Assembly: GCA_025331125.1 (NCBI GenBank)
Contig: JAOALB010000212.1
Location: 1-64,000, forward strand
Length of the DNA: 64,000 nucleotides
Origin: Mycogone perniciosa
Taxonomy: Eukaryota > Ascomycota > Sordariomycetes > Hypocreales > Hypocreaceae
Reading direction: 5' to 3'
Shown here piece after piece: positions 26,882 through 40,747 of the stretch (within the stretch, counting starts at the first letter, position 1; every line of letters starts with the position of its first letter). The notes beneath the pieces were generated by a model. It was not told where the DNA came from. It searched no databases and saw only the letters and a list, made by a program, of their open reading frames with translations. The position numbers were made by a program, and so were the translations under genes.

Positions 26882-28584
26882 TAGAAGGATAAATGCGCTA
26901 TCTACCTATAAGAAAAACTTTAAAAATAGCAAATATAAAAGTATATAAAGTATAAACCTACCTTAAAAGACAGAGAGATTAATTAAATTATAAAAAAGCT
27001 GTATTAAAACCAGTTTAACTTTATTACCTATAAAAAAACCGCTTATAATAAAAAAAGGTAGTATTTACTTTAAAGAACCTTAATTAACTGCAAAATCTAC
27101 ATAAAAAGAGAGGAATCAGGAAACAATTAATATTACCTATAAAAGGGCTATAAAGTAATAATTAATAAATTATATCTCTTAAAATATTAAATAATAAAAG
27201 TAATAATAAAAATTTACTATATTTTAAATTAAAGATAATAGTTAAGGGATATTAATTATATATACTAGTAGACAGTAAAGTAATAAGTAATTTTATTATA
27301 CTTATAACTATAAATCGCTTATAGTTACTTTAAAAAAAGAAAACTAAATTATATTAACTTTATTAAGCAAAAAGAGAAGCTTTTATATATATTAATAAAT
27401 AGGTTAAGCGAAACACTAATTATTTTAAACTTAAAATCACTAAATGTAAAGGAGTAGTTTTTTGCGATATAGTGAATATTAATAGGTATAATATTATTCT
27501 TAGTTATTTTTAGTTAAAGTGCAATAACCTTAATATCGACTAAGAGAACGGCCAGCTTTATTAATACAATAATAAAGCTTCCCTAGTAATTAAAACTATT
27601 AAAAAAGACTTAATTGCAGGGCAGAAATCCTAAAATATAAAACCCTTAAATATACTAAAAAAAGGAATTAAAAAGGTTACCTTTAATTTAATTATAGAAA
27701 TAATCTACTTAAAAGTAAAACTTAAGCAGAGTAAAGGAAAAGATAAAAGAATGTAAAGAGTAATTGCCTTTTTATAGAAAGTATTTAACAATATTAATAA
27801 AATACTTAAAATAAAAAGTCTTAAAACAGCAGTATTACTAAAATAGCTGCAGAATATCCTTAAAGAATACTGGAAATATAATAAACTATTTAAGGAAACA
27901 CTTAATATAAAATTACTAGAATACAGTTAATAGGACTATATAATTAAGCTTAAAGATAATGCAAGTATTACCTTTTATAAAATTTATAATTTAAATAAAA
28001 AAAAGCTTAAAAGCCTATATAATTATTTAAATAATATATTAATTAAAGGGTATATTTAACCCTCTTTATTAAAAGTAGGCTATCCTATTATATTTATATT
28101 TAAAAAAAGAGGTAAACTATAATTAATTATAAATTACTAATAGCTTAATAAAGCCACTATTAAAAATAAAACTCTACTACTATTAATTATAGAATTATAA
28201 AATAGGCTATATAGAAAAAAGTAATTTATAGTACTAAATCTTAAAGGCGCTTATAACTTTATTTAAATTAAAAAAGGATATAAATAAATAACTGCATTTT
28301 AAACTAAATATAGTTTATTTAAATACTTAATTATACCTTTTAGCCTTACTAACACCCCTATAACATTTTAAAAGATAATTAATAATATATTAAAAGAGTA
28401 CTTTAATATCTTTATAGTTATATATTTAAATAATATCCTAATCTTTTTAAATACCTTTAAAGAATATAAAAAATATATTTATAAAGTATTGTAGATACTA
28501 TAAAATACTAAACTATTTATAAAACTTAAAAAATGCAAATTTTATATATAAAAAGTTACTTTTTTAAAATATATTATTACCTTT

Positions 28585-28746
28585 TATTACAGTATACGGA
28601 ATAGCGGGTTAAAGTGATATCTTTATTATACCTTAAATAAGGCAAGAAGCTATAAAAATATGGTTTGGAGGTATAGGACTAAGCTATTATATAAGGACGC
28701 ATATAATGCTAATAAGTTATTAGAGGGCAGGTTTAGTGCTATAACA
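28585..28746 (-). repeat. LTR of gypsy C (left, 3' LTR in element orientation)
   Basis: 162 bp, starts TATTACAGTATACGG and ends GCTATAACA. Colinear with 35,023-35,184, differences being transitions. Confidence 0.9.
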
Positions 28747-31399
28747 GTACCCCCCCCTTTTAAACTTTATTTGCCTTTAAATAGCTATTCTAAGACTATA
28801 TATATTCTAATCCTCCTATTATATTAATTCTATTATAAATGGCTGCTGTATTGCGGGTCTGGCTAGTCGGTTATCTTCCTTTTCTTAACCTAGGCAGGCG
28901 GGCTAGGCTTATTAAGGTTTTTTATATAGTATTTTAAAAAGGCAGCGTCTTATCCTTTAAAGTCTTTCGCGGGTTGCTAGCTTAGTATATAGTGTTTCTA
29001 GGCTATATAATAGTATAGGCTATCTTTATTATAGCAGTTAAAGATATTATTAAATTCCTACTTTTCTACTACTTTATTTATTTTGTTATTTCTTTTAAAG
29101 ATTTATTTTTATATATTTTTATTCTCTCGCTTATTAATAGCGTTTTATCCTAGCAGATATATCTATTAGCCTACTTTATTAACTGCCAGTAGTTTAAAAA
29201 AAGAGTTATAAAATATAGGGAAAATGCAGATATAGTTAAAGAGTTTAAGTCGGCAGGCTTAAAGGTATATATTAAGGATTTTATATAAGCTTACCTATTT
29301 ATTATCTCCTTTTTTTAAGCGGTTTATTTTAAAGTATTTAATCTTTAACTATACCTTTTTACTAACTATAAATTAATATAAATCCTCTTTTAATATATTA
29401 GCTGCAGCTTTATATTAGGCAATTAATTATACTATAACGGCTTTTAATTAATTTAGTATTTACTAAAAATGCTTAACTATAGTATTTACTTTATAGAAAC
29501 TCCTTTTTTAAGTAATAGATAGGTTTAGCGGGTAAGGGTTTAAAGGCTTAACTTTTAAGTATAAGTAAAAGCTATAATTTATAAAGAATAGCGAGGTTCT
29601 TATTATTTCGGATATTTAATTATTTTAAGTAAACTTTACAAGTAGCAGCTAATCTATTTAATTATTTTAGTAAAAACTTATAAACTGCTTAAAATACTAC
29701 TTTACATTTATATTTAGCTGTTTAGTCTTGCTATTAATCTTTAAATAATAGGCTAAAGAATATTTCAAGTAAGTTTTAAGTTATGAAAATAGCTGTTTCT
29801 AGAATTTAAATATAAACTAGGTACTTTAATTTAATATAATTATTTCTAAGGCTTTATATAAAGTATAAATGCGCAAAATAAAGGTATTAATAAATTCTTT
29901 AATATTAAATATATAGGTAGTAATAAAATAGTATATCTTTATTAAGTGGTATATTACTATAAAGATATTTTTATAGATTAAGCTTTATTAGTTATAGTTA
30001 AGTAGTAGTATAATATAATTTACTGAGATATTACTTTAAGCCTAGAATAGTACTAGTAATAATGTTAAGAATTTTAAGGGAATAGATTTATTTAACTTTA
30101 TTTAAAAGTATAGGTTATAACCTTTAATAAAAGTATTAATATTAGTTAATATTTGCAGCTATTAATATATATAATTAAAGAGGTTTAGCATTTTTATTTA
30201 TCTTAGGTATCCTTTTAGCTTAAAAGAGTATATTTAATATATAACTTATATCTTTACTTTATTTATTAGCAGGAGGAAAAGTTATTCCTAGTAATATATT
30301 TAATTACTGCAGATTTAAAAGTTTTATATAGTTACTTTTAAATCACTTTAAATACTTTTAGGCTATTATTAAATAGCTAGGTTTTAAAGCGCCTGCATTA
30401 TAATACTCGCTATATTTAATATTTTATAGGCTTTATTAATTATTCCGTTAATTAATATCTTTAAGTTTAGAATTAAAATACCAGTTATTATAGTAAAAAG
30501 GTTTTTATTATTTATACTTCCTGTAATATCGATATAGGTATAGGGGTTAAAGCGGCTTTCCAGGAATAAAGTTCTTTTTCTTTTTTTAATTAGCTATTAT
30601 TTTAATTTAACTTTACTAAAATATCTTAAAATCTCTTGTTTAATGCATTAAGCTTTACTGCTTTTAACCTAGGCTAATAAATAATCCAGAAATTATACTA
30701 AAATAGGAATTTAGACTAATAGATTTATCTTTAATTTAATACTTTAGTAATTATAAAGTATTTTAGGTTTTTATAGTTTATAATAATTTTAAATTTTATT
30801 TTCTATACTTTAAAGCTTAAAGCGCTATTCTTTTAATAATTTAATAATAGCTAGCAGTTTTTTATTATAAATTTTATAATTATATTTTACAGGTAAATAC
30901 TTTAATAAAAAATATATTACTAATTGCAGGATATTATTTTTATTATACTAAAAGAGAATATTATTAAATACCTAGTTTAAAGTATTTATTTCCAGGGTTA
31001 TCTTTTTATTATAGTTAAAAAAGGCAAGGATTAAGGCAGTTATAAATTAGGTTTTAAAGCAGTTAAATGCAGTAGTATAGAGTTTTATTTAATTCTATAA
31101 TATATCTTTTTTTAAAAGGTTATTTAAAGGTTTACAGATATTAAAGAAGTCTTTAATAAACTACTAATAGAAATTCGCAAAGCTTAGGAAATATTAAAGT
31201 TTACAGAGGTTTAAGGGTCCCTTTTAACTTACAATCGCAGCTATTTTCTTAAAGTTTATTTTAATGCTATTACTTATAATAATTAAGCTAATATACTTTA
31301 TTTTTATTATTTTAAATTTACATTTTTTAATATTAATTTAAAGACCTATATTAATTAATCTATCTATAACTTCTTATATATATTATTAATATTCCTTTT

Positions 31400-31460
31400 A
31401 TATAGCCAAATAGACTAAAATATTATTAAAGTAGGCTATATAGGTTTTATTAAGTAAATT
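31400..31460 (-). pseudogene. Reverse transcriptase core relic of gypsy C
   Basis: The minus-strand frame reads TYIAYFNNILVY. The catalytic Asp pair is now Asn-Asn, a G-to-A effect, and the flanking frame carries stops. The motif identifies the element as Ty3/gypsy and fixes its orientation. Confidence 0.75.
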
Positions 31461-34400
31461 GTATAAGGTATAGTTAATATAGTATTAGAAAGAGGCTAGG
31501 GTATTATAAAGGCTAAAAGGTATAATAAAGGTTTTAAATAGCCTAAACTAGGTTATAAAAGCTGTCTTTTATTTATATCCCTCTGCAATTTTAAGTTTAT
31601 TAAAAGCGGCTATTATATTTAGCTTAATATAAAATTTAATATTATATAGAGTATTTAATATTTCTTAAATTAGCAGTAATAGGTAGCGATTTTTTATAGT
31701 AATATTATTAAAGCTTTAATAGTTTTAATAAATATAAATGCCCCCTTTAAATTTTACAGTAAAAAGCAGGGGGGCAGTATATCTTACTCTAGATTCTTTA
31801 ATAAATCCTTTAACTAGGTTTTTGTTTAGCTATCTTTTTATAACTTAAAGTTCGCTTAGTAATATTAAGCAGTTTTTTTAATATAGTAGTTCCTTTTTTA
31901 ATAAAAGCTTAATTTTATAGTTTTATAATCTTTTAAAGGGAAGCTTATTTACTAGTTATAAAAAAAAGCTAATAATTCTATTTTATAGTTAATTAAAAAG
32001 TTTCTTTTAAATATTACTTTCTATTAGTTTTAGCTTTACTTTTATAAATTTATTAATATTAAACTTTAATATCCTTTAAAAGTGCTTTCTGCTATAGCAG
32101 TATATAAGGAATTTATAGAAAGCTTAAAGGAATAGTATTTATACTGCTATAAAGCTGCCTTATCTTTATAATATATTTATAAAGGTATCTTTATTAAGCT
32201 TTAATAGTTAATATACTTTATATTCCTACTTTTATATATTTTCTGCTAAGTCTACTTAAATTAATTTTATATATTAGGCAGATAAGTCTTTATAGAATTA
32301 AATAAATAATATTATAGCAGATATTCGGATATTTATTAAGTTAGGTTATTTATATAGCGCTATTGCTAAAGGCTTATTAGGTATTAGTATACTTAGCTTA
32401 AAGAGTTATATTAGGTTGCGTTAAGGTAGATATTAATAGTTACTGGCTATAGGTATTATTAAAACTAGTATTAAGGGCTTATTTAATATTATTTATACTT
32501 TAGTCTTTAATTCTTTATAGTTATTAGGTTAATAAATGCAATAGTGATTTTGCTTTAGTATTAATATAAGGTTAATATATAAGTCCCTTTTTCTTTATTA
32601 AGGCGTTATCTCTTTTGATATACTTTTAATATAAGCTTAGAATTTAACTTTCTTTTTAACCTTTTTTCTTATCCTTTTTAATATATTATTTTATTTTTTA
32701 CTAATAGTATAAAGTATTGACTTTAAGGGTTTATTTAAGATATTAATGTTATATAAAATAGTTATTAGGCTAAGGATTATTAATGCAGTGCAGGTTTAAG
32801 GGCAATAATTTATTAAATAGTATTGTAAGTTAAAGGTAACTATTAATATAAGTTAGTTAATATTAAGATTATATTGCTATAGCTATAGTATATTAAAGAT
32901 AAAGGGGTTTTAATTTAAGAGATTAGTAATAAAAAATATATATAGCTCTCTATATTCCTTTATTTTTATATTTAAGATTATATAATTAGTAAGCTGTATT
33001 GCTGCTTTACTATTAGTTAAAATAAGGCTTTTTAGTTTAGGTAATTATATTATTGGGATTTAGGATTTTTAGAGAAAATGCTAGTCTATAAAGCTTTATA
33101 TTAAGCAGCTATTATTAATAAAGGTTAGTATAGTTACTGATAAATGCATAAGGAATAATATAATATAAATAAATAGTAATTTACTATTTATAATATTTAA
33201 AATTAATAGTTTATTATTAATAATAATCTATTATATTTATAAAGGTATTAGATTTATAGGCTATTTTAATATTTTATTACACTTTTTAATGCAATATTAT
33301 TAAAAAGCTAGTCTTTTTTTTGCCTTTTTATATTAAAAGTTATATTTTTATAGGCGAGTATATTACTAGAGGTAACTAATCCTTTAATAAAGCTAGTTTT
33401 ATTAATATAGTATAAGAATAGGTTTTTATAGTATAATAGGTTATTTCTTTAAGCTAAAAAATACTGGTATTGCAGGAATTAAAGAGTAGGAATTTATAAT
33501 ACTAATATACCTTTTCCCTGGCTTAAGATATATACCCTGCCTTAAAGCGCTATAGTACTATTACTTTAATATATTCTATATTTTAAAAAGCCGCTACTAT
33601 ATCCCTATAAGGTTTAAAGTTTTATAATATTAACTTTCTACTTTTTTATATAATTATTAACTGTATATTAGCTGCTATAATAATAGTATAGGTTATAGAG
33701 TTATTAGTATTCTTTGCATTATAAGGTAAGGGATATAGTATTTAACTATATAGGATTGCCTGCATTTTTTTACTTTAAAGGGTTTAGTTTATTTTAAGGC
33801 AGGGCTTATTAAAGAGTATAATTACTATTTAGCTTTTTAAACTTATAGTTGCCTTTAAGTTTAGTGTAATAGGCCTGCTTTTTAAAGTTATTATAAACTT
33901 TTTAATTAAAAGTTCTTTAAATAGACTAGTTATTTTTATTTATAGGCTTATTACTTTTATTAATAAAGGCGGCGGCTATCTCTTTAAATACTTTAAGGTA
34001 AAGGGTATTAACCTTTTAGGTATTGGTTTTACTGGCTTAGGCTGCTAGTTTATAGAATTTAGTAATAAAGTTTTAAAATAGTTTATTTATTATATAATAG
34101 GTATTAAACTTTTAGGCAGTAGATTATAAAAGGTTAAGAGTTTTATACTATAAGTCTAGGAATTTAATAAAAGTTTTACTATTTCCCTATTCCTATATTA
34201 TATAGTTATCCTTTTTTATTATAATATAGTTAAATGCCTTTTATATTAAATTATAAGTATTACTATCCAGTTAACTGCTAATATAAAGGATATATTTATA
34301 AAGGGTATTAAAGTACTTGGCATTAATTATAATATTATATAATATAATAAAATACTAATTTATATACTTTTACTAATAGGTTTTTATATCTTTATTTTTA

Positions 34401-35022
34401 ATATTAAATTTATCTTTAAAGTTATTAGTTTAATGCTTAGGGATATTATTATTTTTAACTTTAATAAACTTATTAATTATATTACTTTAGCTTTAGACTT
34501 TATATTAAGCAAGCTTTAGGTTTTTAATAATAATAGTATTTTTAGCCTCTTTTTATTTTAAGGCTATATTAAAGTTATACTTTTAGTTTTAAAAGTAGTT
34601 AAAGATAATATTAAAAAACTATTTAAGTTTTAGTGCTTAAAGTTATAGGGTTAGGTTATAATTGTTATTATAAGCTTTTAAAATAGTATAGATATAAAGC
34701 TGGTCGCAGAAGTAATTGGCAAGCCTTGCTTTTTAATTAAGGTCCCCCTTTATACCTTTTATTTTTACTTTAGTATTCTTGGGTTAAATGTAAGCTAGGG
34801 AATCGGGTATAGGCTAAAGAGTTAGGCTAAAGTGTATTCTTTACTGTAAGGATATAGGCTTTTAGGCTTAAGGTCTCGCTATAGTCGGGGATTAGTGAAT
34901 TTCCTGTAAAATATAGGGCTTTTTATAGTATTGCGACTAGGCTATTAGCGACTTTATTAATTCTTCTCGGGCAGGGTTAAAGGCTAAAGGTAATAGCGCA
35001 GTCGTTATAGGAAGGCATAAAC

Positions 35023-35184
35023 TATTACAGTATATAAAATAGCGGGTTAAGGTAATATCTTTATTATACCTTAAATAAAGCAAAAAGCTATAAAAATATA
35101 GTTTAAAGGTATAGGACTAAGCTATTATATAAGAATGTATATAATACTAATAAGTTATTAAAGGGCAGGTTTGGTGCTGTGATA
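35023..35184 (-). repeat. LTR of gypsy C (right, 5' LTR in element orientation)
   Basis: 162 bp, starts TATTACAGTATATAA and ends GCTGTGATA immediately before the CCTTT duplication. The less mutated sequence at about 34,740-35,020 next to it is the leader region of C. Confidence 0.9.
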
Positions 35185-38052
35185 CCTTTAAAGAAATTTA
35201 TATAAATCTATTAAAAGTGTAAGCAGTAAAAGACTGGCCTATACCTATAATAGTTAAAGAAGTCTAAAGCTTTTTAAAATTTATTAACTACTATTAATAA
35301 TTTATTAAAAACTATAAAAGTATTATATAAACTCTTTATAAATTTACTAAAAAAGATTAAAAGTTTTTATAAGTATTAAATATATAAAAAGCCTTTAATA
35401 AACTTAAATAGCTTATCTTAAAAAAACCTATATTTATTATATTTAACTTATTTAAAGAAATAGAAGTTAAAATAAATACTTTTAACTTTACTATAAAAGT
35501 TTAATTTAATTAAAAGGATAAAAACAGTAAACTATACTTTATTGCCTTTTATTCTTAAACACTATATAATATAAAACTAAACTACTTAATATATAATAAA
35601 GAATTCTTTACTATTATTCTTATATTTAAAAAATAGTAATACCACCTATTAAAAAGAATATATAAAGTTAAAGTATATATTAAGTATAAAAATATTATAT
35701 ATTTCGCAATAGTTTAATAACTCTTTAAAAGGCAGATCCGCTATATAGAATACCTTTTAGAATTTAACTATATCTTAATTTACTAGAAAAGATTTAAGAA
35801 TAGATAAGCAAATGCACTTAACAGATAAGTTAACTATAATTAGGGAAACATTAAGTATACTAGGCAGATTTTAAAATAAACCCTTAAAAATATTACTAAT
35901 AAATAGCACTTTAAGCTATATATAAGGTATTTAATAATAATACTATACTTTAATGCATTAAAAAATACTATACTACTTAAAATAACAATAAATTCCTAAA
36001 AGATATAAAGTTTAACGAAAAGAAAACTTAATAATAAAATAGAAAGATTTAAATTTTAAATAAACTCTAGAAAAATATAGTTATAAAAGTTTATTAATAT
36101 TTAGTATATAAATATAAAAGTATTTATAAGACTTGCAAATAAATATAAAGGTATTTTAAGTTTTAAAGGCTTAAAAAAGTAATATAAAATATTATTTTCT
36201 ACTATATAACTTATAAAATAGTTAAACTATTAAAATATAAACTATACAGTAAGCTTTAACTTTTACTAGTATTGGAATAACTATAAGAATTAATTTTATT
36301 AGACTTTATTATTAAACTATTATTATTTATTAAATTAAAATTAAAGATTAAATATAATAATATTTTAATAATTATAGATTAATTTATTAAATACTTTTAC
36401 TTCCTTTTATATAAAAAAGCAATAAATATAAAAATATTAATTTATATATTTTTGCAATTTGTTATAACTAAGTATATAATTCCAGCCAAAATTATTTTTA
36501 ACTGAGGATTAACCTTTATATTTAAATTCTAGTAAATATTTATAAATTAATTAAGCATAAACTATAAACTTAGCATTATATACTACCTATAAATAAATAA
36601 ATAAATAAAATGCATTAACTAAGTTATTAAAGCTTATTTAAAAAGTTATATTAACTTTAACTAAAACAATTAAGTAAAGAAATTATTAATTATATAAATA
36701 TCTTATAATAGTAATATTTTAAAGTTAACTGGACTTAGCTTTATATATATTAACTATAGTTTTACATTAAATATATATAAAGCGCTAAAAAAAGGCCTAT
36801 ATATCGATAAAGTATAAATTAAAGCTAAAGATATAAAGTAGTTATATAAAAAAATATAGGTATACCTTTACTTTATATAAAAAAGAATAAAGAAGTATAC
36901 CGATAAATATAAATTAAAGGGATTAATTTTTAAAGAGGGAGATATAGTTTACCTATACTAATATTTATTAAAAAAAAAGACTGTAAATATTAAAATAATA
37001 CAATTAAGCAATAAATTAAATTTTAAAAAACTTAAACTTTATTTAATTAAAAAAGTTATTTTAAAAGTTACTTATAAATTTATACTACTAAACAGTATTT
37101 AAATTTACTTAATATTTTATATTTTACTATTTAAGAAAGTATTATAAAATAAATTAGAAAATACACTAATTATAGACTAAATTAAAGTTTTAATAGTTAA
37201 AAAAATATAAAGTTAAGGAAATTAAAGCTATAAAAATAGAAAAATAATAAACGCTAGTATTTAGTAAAATAAAAGAGCTATAGAGAGGAATATAACTCCT
37301 AGGAACTTAAAGAATACTTTAAGCACTTTTAAATAACTCTGCAATAATTCCACTAAAATCTTAACTTACTAATAACAGATTAAGTAGCCTAAAAGCAGTC
37401 TAATTAATTATATCGGCAGTCTTAAAAGAATATATATTAATAGCAGCCTCTACTTTATAATATTTAACTTTATCTAGTTTATCTATACTTTTTAACTTAA
37501 AATTTATTATCTTTACTCCTTTTATTATTAATACTTTATACTAAGTATAAAGGCGAGTTAATTGCGCTAAAGCTTTAAAAGATTTGTAATGCAATTCTAT
37601 TAATTTAAGCTCTGCCTTTTATTCCTGCGCCTTTAATTGCTTATACTTTAAAGTAATTTAAGATATTAAATAAATTAAAAAAAAAGAAAAGATAATAAAA
37701 AAGATAAAAACACTTATAAGTATTTACTAGTACTTTAAAACTATTATAAAAGCGCCCCTATTAAACGCACTTTTAATATTAAAATACTTTATTTATTATC
37801 TTATAAGTATAACTATAGGAATAATAATATAAATAAAGTATAGTTTTAAAACTTAGTTTTTTAATAAAAAACGTAAAAGCTAAATACTAAAAGGTCTTCA
37901 AAAAAGAAGCCTTTTTAATATAATTTATATTATTAGTACTATATATATAAAAAGGAAAAAGAAAAAAGAATATTATATTTATAAAAGGAGGCATAATACT
38001 TATATAAGACAGGCAAAGTTTTAGGGATAAAACTACTAAAAAAGGGATATTA

Positions 38053-38453
38053 TATTATAACCTAACCCTTTTATAGCTATATAAAGGGTCTAAGGCGGTA
38101 TATACCCTGGAAAAATAATAAAATAACTATTTAATTAGGAAGGATTACTTAAATTACTGTAAACTATAAATTACTTGGATTATAAAATATAAATTAAAGT
38201 AATTTAATATAACTATAATCTATATATAATCTAAATATATTCACTATATATCTCCTTTATATATAAAACTAGATAAGTTATAATTATTTAATATAGTTAC
38301 TTAAATAGTCATTAATATAATTATTTACCTAAACCACCTATTTTATAAAATAATAACTATATTACCCTGCTTAGTATTTATCTTTAACCTCTCTATTAAT
38401 ATAAACCCTGCGAACCTTGGTTTAACTGTTAAGAATTAACCCAGATTATTACA
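38053..38453 (+). repeat. 3' LTR of gypsy A
   Basis: 401 bp, starts TATTATAACC and ends ATTATTACA, the only copy that keeps the CA end. Followed by ATTAA, the RIP-altered partner of ATTAG at 9,379. Confidence 0.9.
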
Positions 38454-38458
38454 ATTAA

Positions 38459-40747
38459 GCTATTTTAAGTTAATATATATAAAGCTATAGGTTTATCTTT
38501 AATTCCTTATTCTATTACCTAGTTATTATATTGCTTTTTTATAGTAATATTATTATTTTAATAAATTTTATAGATTTTTTAATTAAATTATTAACTAATA
38601 TATATCTTAAAGTTCTTTAATAATTTAAAGATACTATTAGTATTTAAAAAATTTATTAAATAGCTAAAAAGTATCTTTATATATTTATCTTTAATTAATA
38701 GTATATATCCCTTTCTATTATATCCTATTAGTATAATAAAGATATTAATATAGATTTGCTAGAATAAGTGTTAAGTTTAGGTTTAAAAACTTTTACGTAA
38801 AATAATTTAAATAGCTTTATTAATAGAATAGCTTTATACTTTATTTTAACTAATCCTTTAATTTTCGACTTAATTGTCTAGTAAACTAGCTGTTTAAAAG
38901 TATTAGATTTTAAATAACCTAGCCATTTATACTAAGTTATAGCATTATTAATAGCAGTAGGTTTAGGTTTTGCGGATAATATGAAATTTAATATATTAAT
39001 TTCCTGATTATTATTTCTTAATGCTTTAGAAAGCTTATTAAATTTAATAACAGGAATTTAATACTATTAATATATATAAAAGATTATTCTTTTATTTATT
39101 AAAACTTTGCTAGTAAATAAATTCTAGCTATATCCTCTCTTTAAAAATAGGTCTAGTAAGGCTATATTTATATAGAAGTTAGGAGTATATATAACGTTTA
39201 ATAGTTTAAAACTGGCTTTAAGACCGATTTTTATAATAATATTGCTATATCTTTAAATCTTAGGATATATATTCCCTTTATATAATAATTCTAATACTAG
39301 TTAAAAGGTATTTTCAATAAATCTATCTTTATTATTGCAGATATAAAAGCTTAACCTGGAATCTAGGATAAATAAGTCTTTTAACAGATAAGTAGCTATC
39401 GCGAATAATACTTCTATTATTTCCGATAAGGTTAATGGTGGTTTTAATGTAAAGGAAGCGCTTAAAATAACTGGTTTTTTTTATTTTTCTTGTTTTTCCT
39501 GTTGTTTTAAGTCTTCTTTAGCTAAAGACTTTAACTTTTTAACTTATACTCTAGTCCTATTAATATATTCTTTAAGTTTACTATTTTCAAGCTTTTTATT
39601 AATTTTTTATTATATTTAAGCGTTTACAGCCTAGCTTAACAGTTAAATTAACTTAATAAAATAGTAATAGGCGGAATATTAATGATTTTGGCTATAGAGA
39701 TATTAGGAATTTGTGTTTAACCTGTTTTTCGATAAAGGAGTAGGTTTTTCTCCCTGGAATACAGGAAATACTCCTTTAAGTGTATTTATCTTTAACCTAT
39801 ATTAATAATCGAAGACTTGGCTAATGAAAATAGTATTGTATTTATCCTGCTATTTATTATCGGATTTTATTAATCTTTTCTTTTCGATTTTACTAATCTA
39901 ATTGCTTGCGAAAATTGGGTTGATCTTTTAGATAACATTTAAGAGATCTCGAGTTGGTTAGAGGTTTTTAGTCTTTGGCAGGTCGGCCTTAATAGCTTCT
40001 TCAAGTGCTATCTGCCAACAGCTTAGCTAATCTTGAATTTTCGTTTATTTAATGCCTTTAAGGGCTTTTAGATAAGCTTGCTTTGCTTTATCCTATATAG
40101 CCTAATTGTTCGGCTTAAGTTAGTCTTTAAGAGCTTAAAGTTGTTTAGGGACTGTTGCTTTCTTTAAGATTATATAGTTCCAGGGATTAACTATCTTTTA
40201 AATTTAGATTATAAGCTTTCTTAGAGCTTTAAACCGATTACTATACTGCTTATATTAGAAATTGTATTCTTCCTTAAGGAGCTTAAGCTTATATAATTCT
40301 TTAGCATTAAGATTAGTAATGTTTATTGCTTCTGGCCAGATTATTTAGGGAGTAAAAGCCTTAGGCTTAATAACTATAGGCTTATTGCTAGTATCCGGAT
40401 TAATGTATTTCTAAACGTTATAGCTAATAGCTAGTTGTTTAATAGAGTTAATTTAAAGATCTTAATTGCTTGGTCCTTTTAGGATAACCCAGGAAGAGGT
40501 TGACGTTATATTAATAGTGTTGTTATTGCAAAGTGGAAGCTATATAGAAAACCTAATACAGACCGGGCTTATAACTATCAATCACAGATTAACAGTATAA
40601 GGGCTTATTAACGAATGCATAAAATGATATAATTCGACACTCTTGCTTATCCCAAGTTAGGTGGGAAAAGCGGCTGCTTAAATATATGAAAACTTGCTAA
40701 TTAATTGATTATGACTATCCGGATCTAGGAAATCTAGGAAATCTGAC
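38459..40747 (-). pseudogene. 5' part of element D (leader and gag/pol relic)
   Basis: This stretch belongs to D: it lies between the target duplication of gypsy A and the right LTR of D. It should carry the leader, gag and start of pol of D on the minus strand, but I see no open frame above 60 codons and could not recognise a Gag motif. The last kilobase (about 39,700-40,740) is visibly less AT-rich than the rest of D. Confidence 0.5.

Larger units (their letters stand above)
28585..35184 (-). mobile_element. Ty3/gypsy retrotransposon C (different family, minus strand, inserted in A)
   Basis: 162-bp LTRs at 28,585-28,746 and 35,023-35,184, flanked by a perfect 5-bp duplication CCTTT (28,580-28,584 and 35,185-35,189); total 6,600 bp. 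Gypsy A is colinear with B across the empty site. A run of C at 28,750-28,757 beside the left LTR is the polypurine tract of the minus strand. On the minus strand near 31,400-31,460 the RT core reads TYIAYFNNILVY, the gypsy motif F-D-D-I-L-V-Y with both Asp changed to Asn. Many stops elsewhere. Confidence 0.9.
9384..38453 (+). mobile_element. Ty3/gypsy retrotransposon A (full length, interrupted by a solo LTR, gypsy B and gypsy C)
   Basis: The 5' LTR (9,384-10,063) and 3' LTR (38,053-38,453) are each 401 bp once the solo LTR and its duplication are removed from the first. Target duplication ATTAG at 9,379-9,383 and ATTAA at 38,454-38,458 differ by one RIP-type G-to-A change. The interior is carried by 10,064-12,432, 26,887-28,584 and 35,190-38,052, about 6.93 kb, so the uninterrupted element was about 7.7 kb. 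A zinc-knuckle relic (about 11,172-11,217) and RT relic (about 28,417-28,450) place gag and pol on the plus strand. Confidence 0.9.

Noticed and set aside
28747..28760. C-rich run as a possible telomere or satellite seed
   Set aside because: It stands immediately inside the LTR of gypsy C, the place of the polypurine tract of a minus-strand element; the same holds for the C-run at 116-126 in element D.
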